From JBBRGG01 sp038240875 (GTDB lineage Bacteria; Planctomycetota; Phycisphaerae; Phycisphaerales; UBA1924), in NCBI GenBank assembly GCA_038240875.1, contig JBBRGG010000214.1, positions 1-5,987 of the forward strand: a DNA stretch of 5,987 nt, written 5' to 3'. The notes under the pieces are model-generated. The model made no database searches and was not told the origin of the DNA. It worked only from the letters and a program-made list of their open reading frames with translations. Made by a program: the position numbers and the translations under genes. How positions within the stretch are numbered: the stretch's first letter is position 1; every line of letters starts with the position of its first letter. Of the stretch, positions 1 through 5,987 are shown piece by piece.

Positions 1-1535
1 CAAATCACTTTCCCGCGCAACCGCGGATCCGACATCATCTGTTGAACTTTGCCCGTAAGCCTGCGTTCGGTTTCATGTGCGTCGGCACCCACGCCACCAA
101 ATTGCGTATCGGCCTCGTCAACAAAGATCACGACCTTGCCCAGTGCTTCCAGCGTTCGCCGAAGCCGTTCAAAGATCACATCGGTCTGCCCGTACCACTG
201 GCTGCGGATGTTCTTCAGCACCAACACCGGCAAGTCCAGCGCCGCCGCAACCGCTTCAAATATGAATGTCTTGCCGCCACCAATCGGCCCGGCAACCGCA
301 GCGCCAGGCAGCGCATCAAGCCCCGTCGACTTAAACCGCGGGATCAACTCCGCATGCAAAAACACCTTGAGCTTGGTGAACCCTACAACATCATTGAGCG
401 AATGCTCGGGCTTCTTAAACTCGACTACATCTTCGCCGAGTTGTGCCGCAATGTACTGCTCAACTTTGCCGACAACGCGCGCGGGCGTGAGCACATCACC
501 GGTGTGTGCCGCGGCTACAAGAATCTGCCGTAACGCATGGATCGAAAGGCTCGCCGTCACGATGCCCAAATCAGCAGGAGTCGACCACAACTTCGGGCTC
601 GGCTTTGCGTGTGCAAGCGTCTGACCATTTGCTCCTTGCCCTTGGGTATCAAGGAACCACTCAATATATTGCTGGCGAGCTGTCGCGTCTGGCGCAGGCA
701 CCTCGATACTCAACACGCTTGGCAACTTCGTAATCCGTGGGTGCAGCAGCCCCGCGCTCTCGGCGATCAATACCACCGAATCGTTCCCCGTCATAAAGCC
801 CGGCTCGCTAAACCAATCTTGCAGAATCGCGACACGATGCCGATCCGCAGGCGAAAGTTGGCTGATGTCTCCCGAGCCCGCCGGAACAAGCATGTCCGCG
901 GCTTCGATGATAATCACCAGATGCTCCGACAAATACTCGCGTCCATTTGGCCCGCTCGAACGCGACATCAATGTTAACTGCCGAAGAAACTCAAGCGCCA
1001 CCGTGGGTTGGCCGATCGCGTCATGAATGTTGCGATCAAACTCGGCTTCGAGGGCTTCGCGTCCGCGCTGCTTGCGAATGTTGGTCAAGGCTTGCAGCGT
1101 GAGTAGTTCGGTGTCCGTGCCGCTTTGCCAAGCGACCCACGCGGTACGAATGCTATCAATATCCTTTGGGTTGTGAACGCGAATCGGCCCGTTTTGTTCG
1201 TACACCAAAACGATGAAGCCATCAACCGAACACCGATTCGAAAGAAACGGCACCAAAGGCACGAACGAGCCCGCTTCTTTTACGCCCGCGCCGTTCCCGC
1301 CCGCGCTCACTTTCGCAGACTTGGAATAGAACAAGTCATTGACCGCGCCACACAACAGCACCGACTTTGATTGTCCAGAATTCAATGTTGTAGCAAGCTC
1401 GGAAAAAAATCTGTACGCAGGCATCACCGCACGAGGCCCAGTCGAAGCCTTGCCAGTGTGTGAAGTTGTTCCTGATTGCGTGCCCGAAGACGTACTTGAT
1501 GTCGTTTTTGATGTCGTGTTAGGCAGCGTGCTCAT
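1..1535 (-). CDS. AAA+ ATPase, two-module (Ycf46-like architecture), 3' end cut by window edge
   Basis: The frame stays open from ATG at 1535 to the window edge, giving 511 complete codons with no stop. Residues 2-35 are a Ser/Thr-rich, probably disordered tail, encoded partly by a 10-base repeat (1496-1505 and 1508-1517). Residues 40-300 look like a degenerate AAA module: there is no Walker A, but there is a hydrophobic strand ending in EAAD (about 207-214) and a sensor-1-like strand (SVVLIAES, 253-260) followed by HPRI. Residues 380-511 form a classical AAA+ core with Walker A GPIGGGKT (416-423, bases 267-290) and Walker B VIFVDEAD (469-476, bases 108-131). The window ends at the start of the sensor-1 strand, so sensor 1, the arginine finger and the lid lie outside. 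ATP hydrolysis and protein remodelling are inferred from the family. The ATG overlaps the stop of the ABC ATPase gene (ATGA), implying translational coupling. The Ycf46 comparison rests on layout and motifs only; the substrate is unknown. Confidence 0.88.
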   Translation of the reverse strand, partial: MSTLPNTTSKTTSSTSSGTQSGTTSHTGKASTGPRAVMPAYRFFSELATTLNSGQSKSVLLCGAVNDLFYSKSAKVSAGGNGAGVKEAGSFVPLVPFLSNRCSVDGFIVLVYEQNGPIRVHNPKDIDSIRTAWVAWQSGTDTELLTLQALTNIRKQRGREALEAEFDRNIHDAIGQPTVALEFLRQLTLMSRSSGPNGREYLSEHLVIIIEAADMLVPAGSGDISQLSPADRHRVAILQDWFSEPGFMTGNDSVVLIAESAGLLHPRITKLPSVLSIEVPAPDATARQQYIEWFLDTQGQGANGQTLAHAKPSPKLWSTPADLGIVTASLSIHALRQILVAAAHTGDVLTPARVVGKVEQYIAAQLGEDVVEFKKPEHSLNDVVGFTKLKVFLHAELIPRFKSTGLDALPGAAVAGPIGGGKTFIFEAVAAALDLPVLVLKNIRSQWYGQTDVIFERLRRTLEALGKVVIFVDEADTQFGGVGADAHETERRLTGKVQQMMSDPRLRGKVI

Positions 1536-2524
1536 GCGCGGAAAATCCCTTCTGCTTTGTCTTGCGCAAGCTCGTTCCAGAATCGGTGATACTGATATCG
1601 CGGCCGCAGTGGCAACTTTTCCATCACCGCCGCTCGAATCTCCATCCGCTGCGCACGAAGCGTGTTGAAATCGCACTCTTGATCAGGCTCAAAGACCGGA
1701 CACATCGCGTCATACACGATTGTCGCACCTGGCGACGACGTATGTCCCTCGGCTTCATACTGCCAATATTGGCTTAAACCGATCACGCGGTCGGCGACAA
1801 AGATCGCTTCATTCAACTCATGCGTAACGATAATGATGGTATAAGGCGGCACCTTCCCTCCACGTTTCGCTCGCACATTCTGCTGATACAAATCCAGCAA
1901 CATCGATTGCAAATCCTCGCGCATCGACTCATCAAGCGCACCAAATGGCTCATCAAGCAGCAAGATCCCAGGCCTCATCGCAAGCGCCTGCGCAATTGCA
2001 ACTCGCTGGCTCATGCCGCCAGACAACTCCGATGGATACTGATGCAGGCAGTGACCTAGCCCGACCTGCTCAAGAAGTGTCGTCGATTCGGCAATGACCC
2101 GAGCACGCAGCCGACGAAACCGAGGCGTGTGAATCACCCGCTGCCAAGGCTGTGATTGATCAAGCGTCGGCCCAAACGCAACGTTATTCAGCGCGGTCAT
2201 AAACGGAAAGAGCGTGTACCGCTGATACACAATACCGCGTTTGCGACCAGGCCGCGTGACCGGCACACCGTCCATCAATACCTGCCCTTGCGACGCGAGG
2301 TTTGTTCCTAAAATCGCGCGAAGCAGCGTGCTCTTCCCCGAACCGCTCGGACCAACAAGGCTCACAATTTGCCCGCGAACGATCTTCAGGTTGATGTCGT
2401 AAAGAACGCGATTGCTTCCAAATGTATGGCTTACGCCACGAATATCCAGCACGACGTCCTGAGCATCTTGTGCCGCTTGGCTCGCGCTCTCTAAAGCTTG
2501 TGTTGGTTTTGTTTGAGCTTGCAT
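1532..2524 (-). CDS. ABC transporter ATP-binding protein, NitT/TauT type, with C-terminal extension
   Basis: This is the 330-residue ATPase subunit that would power the importer encoded just upstream. All nucleotide-binding motifs are present and intact: Walker A GPSGSGKST (58-66), Q-loop glutamine in VYQ (101), signature LSGGMSQ (167-173), Walker B ILLLDEP (187-193), D-loop GALD (195-198) and switch histidine in VTHE (235). The Gln-loop to signature region is somewhat longer than usual, with a basic stretch near residues 130-142. The catalytic domain is followed by about 80 residues (248-330) that are longer than the tail of typical SsuB/TauB proteins and include IVYDAMCP and FEPDQ. I chose ATG 2524 because AGGTA lies 6 bases upstream; the frame could extend to TTG 2566, adding 14 residues. 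The stop overlaps the next gene by 4 bases. The family assignment is secure, the transported substrate is not. Confidence 0.95.
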   Translation of the reverse strand: MQAQTKPTQALESASQAAQDAQDVVLDIRGVSHTFGSNRVLYDINLKIVRGQIVSLVGPSGSGKSTLLRAILGTNLASQGQVLMDGVPVTRPGRKRGIVYQRYTLFPFMTALNNVAFGPTLDQSQPWQRVIHTPRFRRLRARVIAESTTLLEQVGLGHCLHQYPSELSGGMSQRVAIAQALAMRPGILLLDEPFGALDESMREDLQSMLLDLYQQNVRAKRGGKVPPYTIIIVTHELNEAIFVADRVIGLSQYWQYEAEGHTSSPGATIVYDAMCPVFEPDQECDFNTLRAQRMEIRAAVMEKLPLRPRYQYHRFWNELAQDKAEGIFRA

Positions 2525-2631
2525 GCCAGCTACCTGAGTTCCAACTTTACTTCCAACATCACACAACAGTCGAATCTACTCAACCGTCTCAATGAACCCC
2601 TTGTATCCACTGCCCACCGCCACAAATTCCG
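2525..2631 (-). other. Intergenic gap between permease and ATPase genes
   Basis: These 107 bases are the only real gap inside the importer operon. Part of it (to 2566) is open in the ATPase frame from a TTG, and an in-frame TAG lies just upstream of that. I see no hairpin followed by a T run and no clear promoter, so read-through from the permease gene is expected. Confidence 0.5.
2531..2536 (-). promoter_or_regulatory. Probable ribosome binding site of the ABC ATPase gene
   Basis: CAGGTA on the minus strand ends 6 bases before ATG 2524. The match is moderate, but it favours this ATG over the in-frame TTG at 2566. Confidence 0.5.
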
Positions 2632-3489
2632 CTAGCTCTTGATATACCACGGACACGCCCACGCAATAAATCTTCGCATCGCCAGATCAACAATGTACCC
2701 GGCAAACGCCAGAATCACCAGATATATATACACTACGCTCATGTCCAGTAGCCTTGACTGGATCCGAAGGCGATACCCAAAACCAACATCCGCAACGAGC
2801 CACTCCGCCGCGATCAGATATACCATCGCCGGACCAACGCACAGTCGCGACGCTTCAATAATCGTCGGCATGATCTGCCGAAAAATCACGTTGCCGATGA
2901 TCTCAATCTGCGACGCTCCCAGCGTGTGCGCCTTATCTATCAACTCCTGTGGCACGTGCTTCTTCGCACCCGTGTGCACCGCCTGTGCCAACGTCGGCAT
3001 GATTCCAAAAGCGATCATCGCGATAAACAAATCAAACCCAGTCCCGAACAGCACAAAGAACAACGCGAGCATTGCGGTAGGGGGAATCTTCGACAAAAAA
3101 TCCAGAGGCGTTTGCAGCAATGCTTCAACTGGCGTGTAACACCCCATCATCAAACCGATCGCCACGCCACCCAAAATACCCACCGCGAGCCCCGCGAGCA
3201 AGCGTCCCCATGTCGCTGTAAAATCCTTCCAGATCCACGACAGGAAAAAACTGCGACGCTCGGTCACGACCGTTGTGCCATCCGCGCTGGTCTCACGTGT
3301 GACACGCGTTTGTGCCGAGAACGCGCGTACGACGCCATCCCTGAGCTGCACAAGGTTTGGCACCGTGGTGTCGCTGGGGTTCTTGTTCTTCTGTGCGACG
3401 CACAGCGCAGAATACCCCAGCAGCAACACCGCCACGGAAACAATACTCAAGAGCACGCGAGAGAATTTAGAAATAGGACGGCGGATCAC
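2632..3489 (-). CDS. ABC transporter permease, SsuC/TauC-like (BPD_transp_1 fold)
   Basis: This 285-residue inner-membrane protein forms the translocation pore. Hydrophobic segments are seen near residues 11-31, 95-117, 137-170 (probably two passes), 217-236 and 250-270. The coupling-helix (EAA-like) loop is clear at about 185-208: DKAHTLGAS, then IFRQIMP, where EAA proteins have the conserved Gly and the I-x-LP ending. The stretch PLDFLSKIPPTAMLALFFVLFG (split here as PLDFLSKIPP, 128-137, then the hydrophobic helix) is typical of nitrate/sulfonate/taurine permeases. Between the first and second membrane segments is a polar insert of about 50 residues (32-80), probably periplasmic and longer than usual. 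The start is a GTG whose first bases overlap the TGA stop of the binding-protein gene (GTGA, 3486-3489). No strong Shine-Dalgarno precedes it, so translation is probably coupled. The gene ends with TAG. Confidence 0.93.
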   Translation of the reverse strand: MIRRPISKFSRVLLSIVSVAVLLLGYSALCVAQKNKNPSDTTVPNLVQLRDGVVRAFSAQTRVTRETSADGTTVVTERRSFFLSWIWKDFTATWGRLLAGLAVGILGGVAIGLMMGCYTPVEALLQTPLDFLSKIPPTAMLALFFVLFGTGFDLFIAMIAFGIMPTLAQAVHTGAKKHVPQELIDKAHTLGASQIEIIGNVIFRQIMPTIIEASRLCVGPAMVYLIAAEWLVADVGFGYRLRIQSRLLDMSVVYIYLVILAFAGYIVDLAMRRFIAWACPWYIKS

Positions 3490-4751
3490 TTCTGATTTGA
3501 TCCGCTTGAGTTGCCTGACTTAACAGCTTCCATGAACGACGGATCAATCACAAGGTCGGCCTTGAGTGCGCCCGCATCCTTGTACGAACCAAATACGATG
3601 CTCGGCGCCTTGGGCACAATGTCGTTGGTGACGCAGAATTCAACGACCGTGGTCATCGTGGATTTCATCGCCGCGCCATTGACAAGGGCCAGACCTTTGT
3701 CTGGCGTCGAGTAAAACTCGGTTTGCGTGCAGACGATCCGCATCGCCGCCGCGTCCAAGCTCGAGAACTTGGAACCCAGCGCAACGAAAGTCGAATCAGC
3801 AGTCTTCGGATCCGCCATCATCTTACAAACTTCGTAAAATGCCTCCGCGACGGCTTTGGCAAACGCTTCGCCACCGGGCTTGCCGAGTGAATCGCGCGAC
3901 ATCACCACCGCGTCGATGATCTCGCCAGGGATCAGCGACGAATCAAAGATCACCTTGGCATCAGCACGCATCTTGAGCGTTTGAAGCACAAACGGATTCC
4001 ACACCATGATCGCTTCGATGTTGCTCTGCTTGGTCTGCATCGCCTGCGCAGCTGCACCCGGATCCATGTTCCTGAACTCATAATTCGCCGGATCTTCGCC
4101 CAGCTTCTGCAAGCCGCGCACGAACGCATATTCCGAAACGCTCTTGCTGAGGCCATACACCGCGCGAGGCTTCTTGAGCTGTTTGATATCGGTGACGCCC
4201 ACCGCGATCATCGCGTCGCCGCCATTGGACGTGCTCGTAAGCAGGATCAAAACACTTGGCCTTGAAAGTGCCGGATTGAGCGCGTCCATGTTGGTGATGC
4301 ACGCGGCATCAACCGCCGCAGCTCCGTACATCTGAAGGCAAGCATCGTAATCGGCCTGCCGAAGCTCGATGTCAACGTTGTACTTTCGCTCGATTGATCC
4401 CAACTTTCCCTTCGCGCCGTCGATCAGGCCTTGATCGGAAGCCACGCCAAAGACGCTCCACGACGGGTACTCGCTCCATGCAAGCGAGAAGGACGGTGCC
4501 GGACCCGCAGGGGCCGCGCTACTAGATGATGCTGGAGTTGTTGGTGCCGATGGTGCCGCAGCTGGCGCGCCCGCTGGAGTAGCCGCTGGAGTAGAAGCCG
4601 CAGGAGCAGTCCCAGTTGAAGTTGGCGAATCAGAGGTGGTGTTCTTCTTCTCACATCCCGCGATCGTTGCCGCGACCGCCGCACATCCAACCAGTGTCAA
4701 TGCTATGTGAGTCATGCGAGCCATGCGAGTCATTCCATTCTTGTGATTCAT
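3486..4751 (-). CDS. ABC transporter substrate-binding lipoprotein, NMT1/SsuA-like (urea-carboxylase-associated type)
   Basis: This 421-residue solute receptor is anchored outside the inner membrane. It has a basic N-terminus, a hydrophobic core (about 16-31) and a lipobox, TIAGC, with the lipidated Cys at 33. A Pro/Ala/Thr/Ser linker (about 36-86) then leads to a two-lobe type II binding domain (about 87-410). Recognisable stretches are AWSEYPSW (91-98), ITNMDALNPA (152-161), TSTSNGGDAMIAVG (172-185), SVSEYAFVRGL (204-214), WNPFVLQTL (251-259) and FDSSLIPGEIIDAVVM (269-284). By memory these resemble the binding proteins found next to urea carboxylase genes, but I could not align them, and the ligand is unknown. 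ATG 4751 was chosen for its AGGAGA site; three further Met codons (residues 7, 10, 13) arise from a 9-base repeat at 4713-4733. Five cysteines (138, 151, 309, 341, 373) in the mature domain are unusual for an exported protein. Confidence 0.9.
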   Translation of the reverse strand: MNHKNGMTRMARMTHIALTLVGCAAVAATIAGCEKKNTTSDSPTSTGTAPAASTPAATPAGAPAAAPSAPTTPASSSSAAPAGPAPSFSLAWSEYPSWSVFGVASDQGLIDGAKGKLGSIERKYNVDIELRQADYDACLQMYGAAAVDAACITNMDALNPALSRPSVLILLTSTSNGGDAMIAVGVTDIKQLKKPRAVYGLSKSVSEYAFVRGLQKLGEDPANYEFRNMDPGAAAQAMQTKQSNIEAIMVWNPFVLQTLKMRADAKVIFDSSLIPGEIIDAVVMSRDSLGKPGGEAFAKAVAEAFYEVCKMMADPKTADSTFVALGSKFSSLDAAAMRIVCTQTEFYSTPDKGLALVNGAAMKSTMTTVVEFCVTNDIVPKAPSIVFGSYKDAGALKADLVIDPSFMEAVKSGNSSGSNQK

Positions 4752-4923
4752 CAGTGTTCTCCTATGTATCCGTCGTAAATCCGTTCGCACGCAAAGGCGA
4801 AATGCCCGCGTACTTGTATTCTTACACTCTATTCGGCGCTATGCGTTTCCTGTTTCACAAACTGCCTTGTACGTACTTGGGCTCAAATTCCAAATTCTGT
4901 TTCGACACCAAATCGAACTTCAA
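4752..4923 (-). promoter_or_regulatory. 172-base leader between pspA-like and binding-protein genes
   Basis: This is the most likely place for regulation of the importer. It contains the palindrome GTACGTAC near 4869-4876. The 8-mer CAAGTACG occurs twice in the same orientation (4872-4879 and 4809-4816). Just after the pspA-like stop is a small inverted repeat, TTCGA and TCGAA, with a 7-base loop (4901-4917). That stem is too short and lacks a T run, so it is not a convincing terminator. No promoter with good -35 and -10 boxes was found, and I did not recognise the conserved blocks of the guanidine-I (ykkC) riboswitch. Confidence 0.35.
4758..4763 (-). promoter_or_regulatory. Ribosome binding site of the substrate-binding lipoprotein gene
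   Basis: AGGAGA on the minus strand lies 6 bases before ATG 4751. It is the strongest Shine-Dalgarno sequence in the window and fixes the start among four closely spaced Met codons. Confidence 0.8.
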
Positions 4924-5790
4924 TCACTCCGGCAGCCTCGCATCCTTCTTTGCGCTATCACGATTCCCTTGATCAAATTGGCCGCGATCAAAAGAACCCT
5001 TGTCCGACTCGCTCGCAAGGCCGATCAATCGGTCAAACTCAACCGTGTTGCCGGTCTTGTTCGCGTAATCCAAAAACTCTGCTTCAATCGCCTTGGTATC
5101 GGTCCCTGCGAGTTCTTTGCTGATTCGCGCGTTCGCCTTGGCACGCTGCCGCAAATCGCGCATGTCCTGCAATTCCTTGCTCGTCGAATCCTGGCTGATC
5201 CCCGCGAGCATGTCGGCGATCTGGCGTTCTTCCTTCGCCGTCACGATGTCAGCTACCGCCGCATCCGCTTCTTCGCGGATCTTGGAAATCTCGCGCATCA
5301 ATGACTGCAACTGGATCTTGTGATTGGCCAGCGTCTGGTCCAAGCCCTTGACGTCTGTTTCCAATTCTTCGATATGCGATAACTTTTCGGCGAGCGTCGA
5401 CGAAAAGTCATTGAACGCCGCCAGACATTTCATGTACTCTTCGTTCTTCTTGACCTCGTCCATGCTCACGCCCTGCGACCGCATGCGATCAACGAGCATC
5501 CTTGCTTTGGCCGCCGCACCCTCTTTCAATTTCTCAAGCTGCGAAACCTCACCGGTCAGCGTCTTGATCCGTTCCTTCTTTGAGTCTTGCTGCTGGATCA
5601 GCCCCGCAACAGCGTCCTTATATACCGCCACTCGCTTGGTCTTTTCGACAACAATCGCCTCGTACGTCGCCCGAACGACGTACGGGTTGCTGCTCAACTC
5701 TTTCCGAGCGGCGTCAATTCGCCCAGTAATCAAGTAGCCAAAGGCACGCGCGTATCGAGCAATTGCAGTGATCAAAGCAAGGTCTCCCAT
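4924..5790 (-). CDS. PspA/IM30-like coiled-coil membrane-associated protein (divergent)
   Basis: The protein has 288 residues, longer than the roughly 220 of E. coli PspA. PspA/IM30 proteins belong to the ESCRT-III superfamily; they bind stressed membranes through an N-terminal amphipathic helix and polymerise. Here residues 1-24 form a mixed hydrophobic/basic helix, ending in FGYLITGRIDAARKE. Heptad-rich, highly charged helices follow (about 45-100 and 115-190), with no cysteines except one near residue 122. The segment around 185-243 (LAGISQDST, then DLRQRAKANARISKELAG) matches the later helices of planctomycete-type PspA homologues as I remember them. A polar tail (about 259-288) carries a short FDRG/FDQG repeat. 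ATG 5790 is preferred to the upstream in-frame TTG 5913, because the extra 41 residues do not look PspA-like; no clear Shine-Dalgarno precedes either. The gene is co-oriented with, and 172 bases upstream of, the importer operon. A generic coiled-coil protein is the alternative. Confidence 0.83.
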   Translation of the reverse strand: MGDLALITAIARYARAFGYLITGRIDAARKELSSNPYVVRATYEAIVVEKTKRVAVYKDAVAGLIQQQDSKKERIKTLTGEVSQLEKLKEGAAAKARMLVDRMRSQGVSMDEVKKNEEYMKCLAAFNDFSSTLAEKLSHIEELETDVKGLDQTLANHKIQLQSLMREISKIREEADAAVADIVTAKEERQIADMLAGISQDSTSKELQDMRDLRQRAKANARISKELAGTDTKAIEAEFLDYANKTGNTVEFDRLIGLASESDKGSFDRGQFDQGNRDSAKKDARLPE

Positions 5791-5987
5791 GTGCGGCTGA
5801 ATCAAATCAGCATGAATATGACGTGCGAAATCTGACCCGCGAGAAAGAAATATTTTAAAAAGTAAACCTGTGAGATATTGAACAAGTACCACAACCTTCG
5901 AACACCGAACCAACTATCCTAATATCCGTTTTGATTGAAGCGACGAATCAGAAGGTGCAAGCTCATCATCGATTTGTTGCATTCGTT
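5791..5987. other. Upstream region of the pspA-like gene, to the window edge
   Basis: These 197 bases hold no gene I can support. The stretch 5845-5870 is AT-rich, and minus-strand TAAAAT (5852-5857) could be a -10 box, but no matching -35 sits at the right distance. At the edge, one minus-strand frame is open from 5985 to a TAG at 5914-5916 and another is open to a nearby TAG, so an upstream gene may end here. A plus-strand frame starting at TTG 5931 is also open to the edge, so a divergent gene is equally possible. Confidence 0.3.

Noticed and set aside
42..977. Several long plus-strand open frames (for example 49-624 and 537-977)
   Set aside because: They lie antisense to the AAA+ gene, whose minus-strand frame shows Walker motifs and is open throughout. 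The plus-strand translations are low-complexity, rich in Arg/Ser/Pro, and have no recognisable domain.
2639..3495. Plus-strand frames opposite the permease gene
   Set aside because: The minus strand encodes a clear membrane permease with an EAA loop; the plus frames are shadows with no family features.
4901..4917. Terminator after the PspA-like gene
   Set aside because: The stem is only 5 base pairs, and no T run follows on the minus strand.
4752..4923. Guanidine-I (ykkC) riboswitch upstream of the importer
   Set aside because: It was looked for because of the binding-protein family, but its conserved sequence blocks were not seen.
5324..5737. Plus-strand frame of 137 codons opposite the PspA-like gene
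   Set aside because: The Ser/Phe-rich translation is what the complement of a charged coiled coil gives, and no ribosome binding site or motif supports it.
5852..5883. Sigma-70 promoter for the PspA-like gene (TAAAAT with upstream TTGTTC)
   Set aside because: The spacing is more than 20 bases instead of about 17, and the -35 match is poor; it is kept only as a remark in the region entry.
5791..5913. N-terminal extension of the PspA-like protein from TTG 5913
   Set aside because: The start is a rare codon, the added 41 residues do not resemble PspA N-termini, and the AT-rich DNA looks non-coding.

Overview
The window holds one compact minus-strand gene cluster that fills nearly all of its length. 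In transcription order (right to left) the genes are: a PspA/IM30-like coiled-coil protein (5790-4924), a lipoprotein substrate-binding protein of the NitT/TauT type (4751-3486), an SsuC/TauC-like permease (3489-2632), an ABC ATPase (2524-1532), and a large AAA+ ATPase (1535 to beyond base 1). The AAA+ gene is cut by the left edge. Two junctions are 4-base stop/start overlaps (GTGA at 3486-3489 and ATGA at 1532-1535), so the last four genes are very probably one operon. The PspA gene is separated from the rest by 172 bases and may be co-transcribed or have its own unit.

No gene in the window identifies the organism. GC content is moderate and Shine-Dalgarno use is patchy. The lipoprotein is of Gram-negative type, with a long Pro/Ala/Thr/Ser linker. 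The pairing of PspA-like and double-module AAA+ proteins would fit Planctomycetota (perhaps the Phycisphaerae) or a related environmental lineage. This placement is an inference of low confidence.

How the genes may work together: the three middle genes form a complete ABC importer with binding lipoprotein, membrane pore and motor. By motif memory its binding protein resembles the family found beside urea carboxylase genes, but no such enzyme is present here. The importer is bracketed by a membrane-remodelling PspA/ESCRT-III-superfamily protein and by an AAA+ ATPase with a degenerate first module and an intact second module. Flanking an importer with these two proteins is the most unusual aspect of the window. 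It suggests a membrane-associated system rather than a plain nutrient importer.

I found no RNA genes, mobile elements, CRISPR arrays or convincing terminators. The long plus-strand open frames are antisense shadows of the minus-strand genes.
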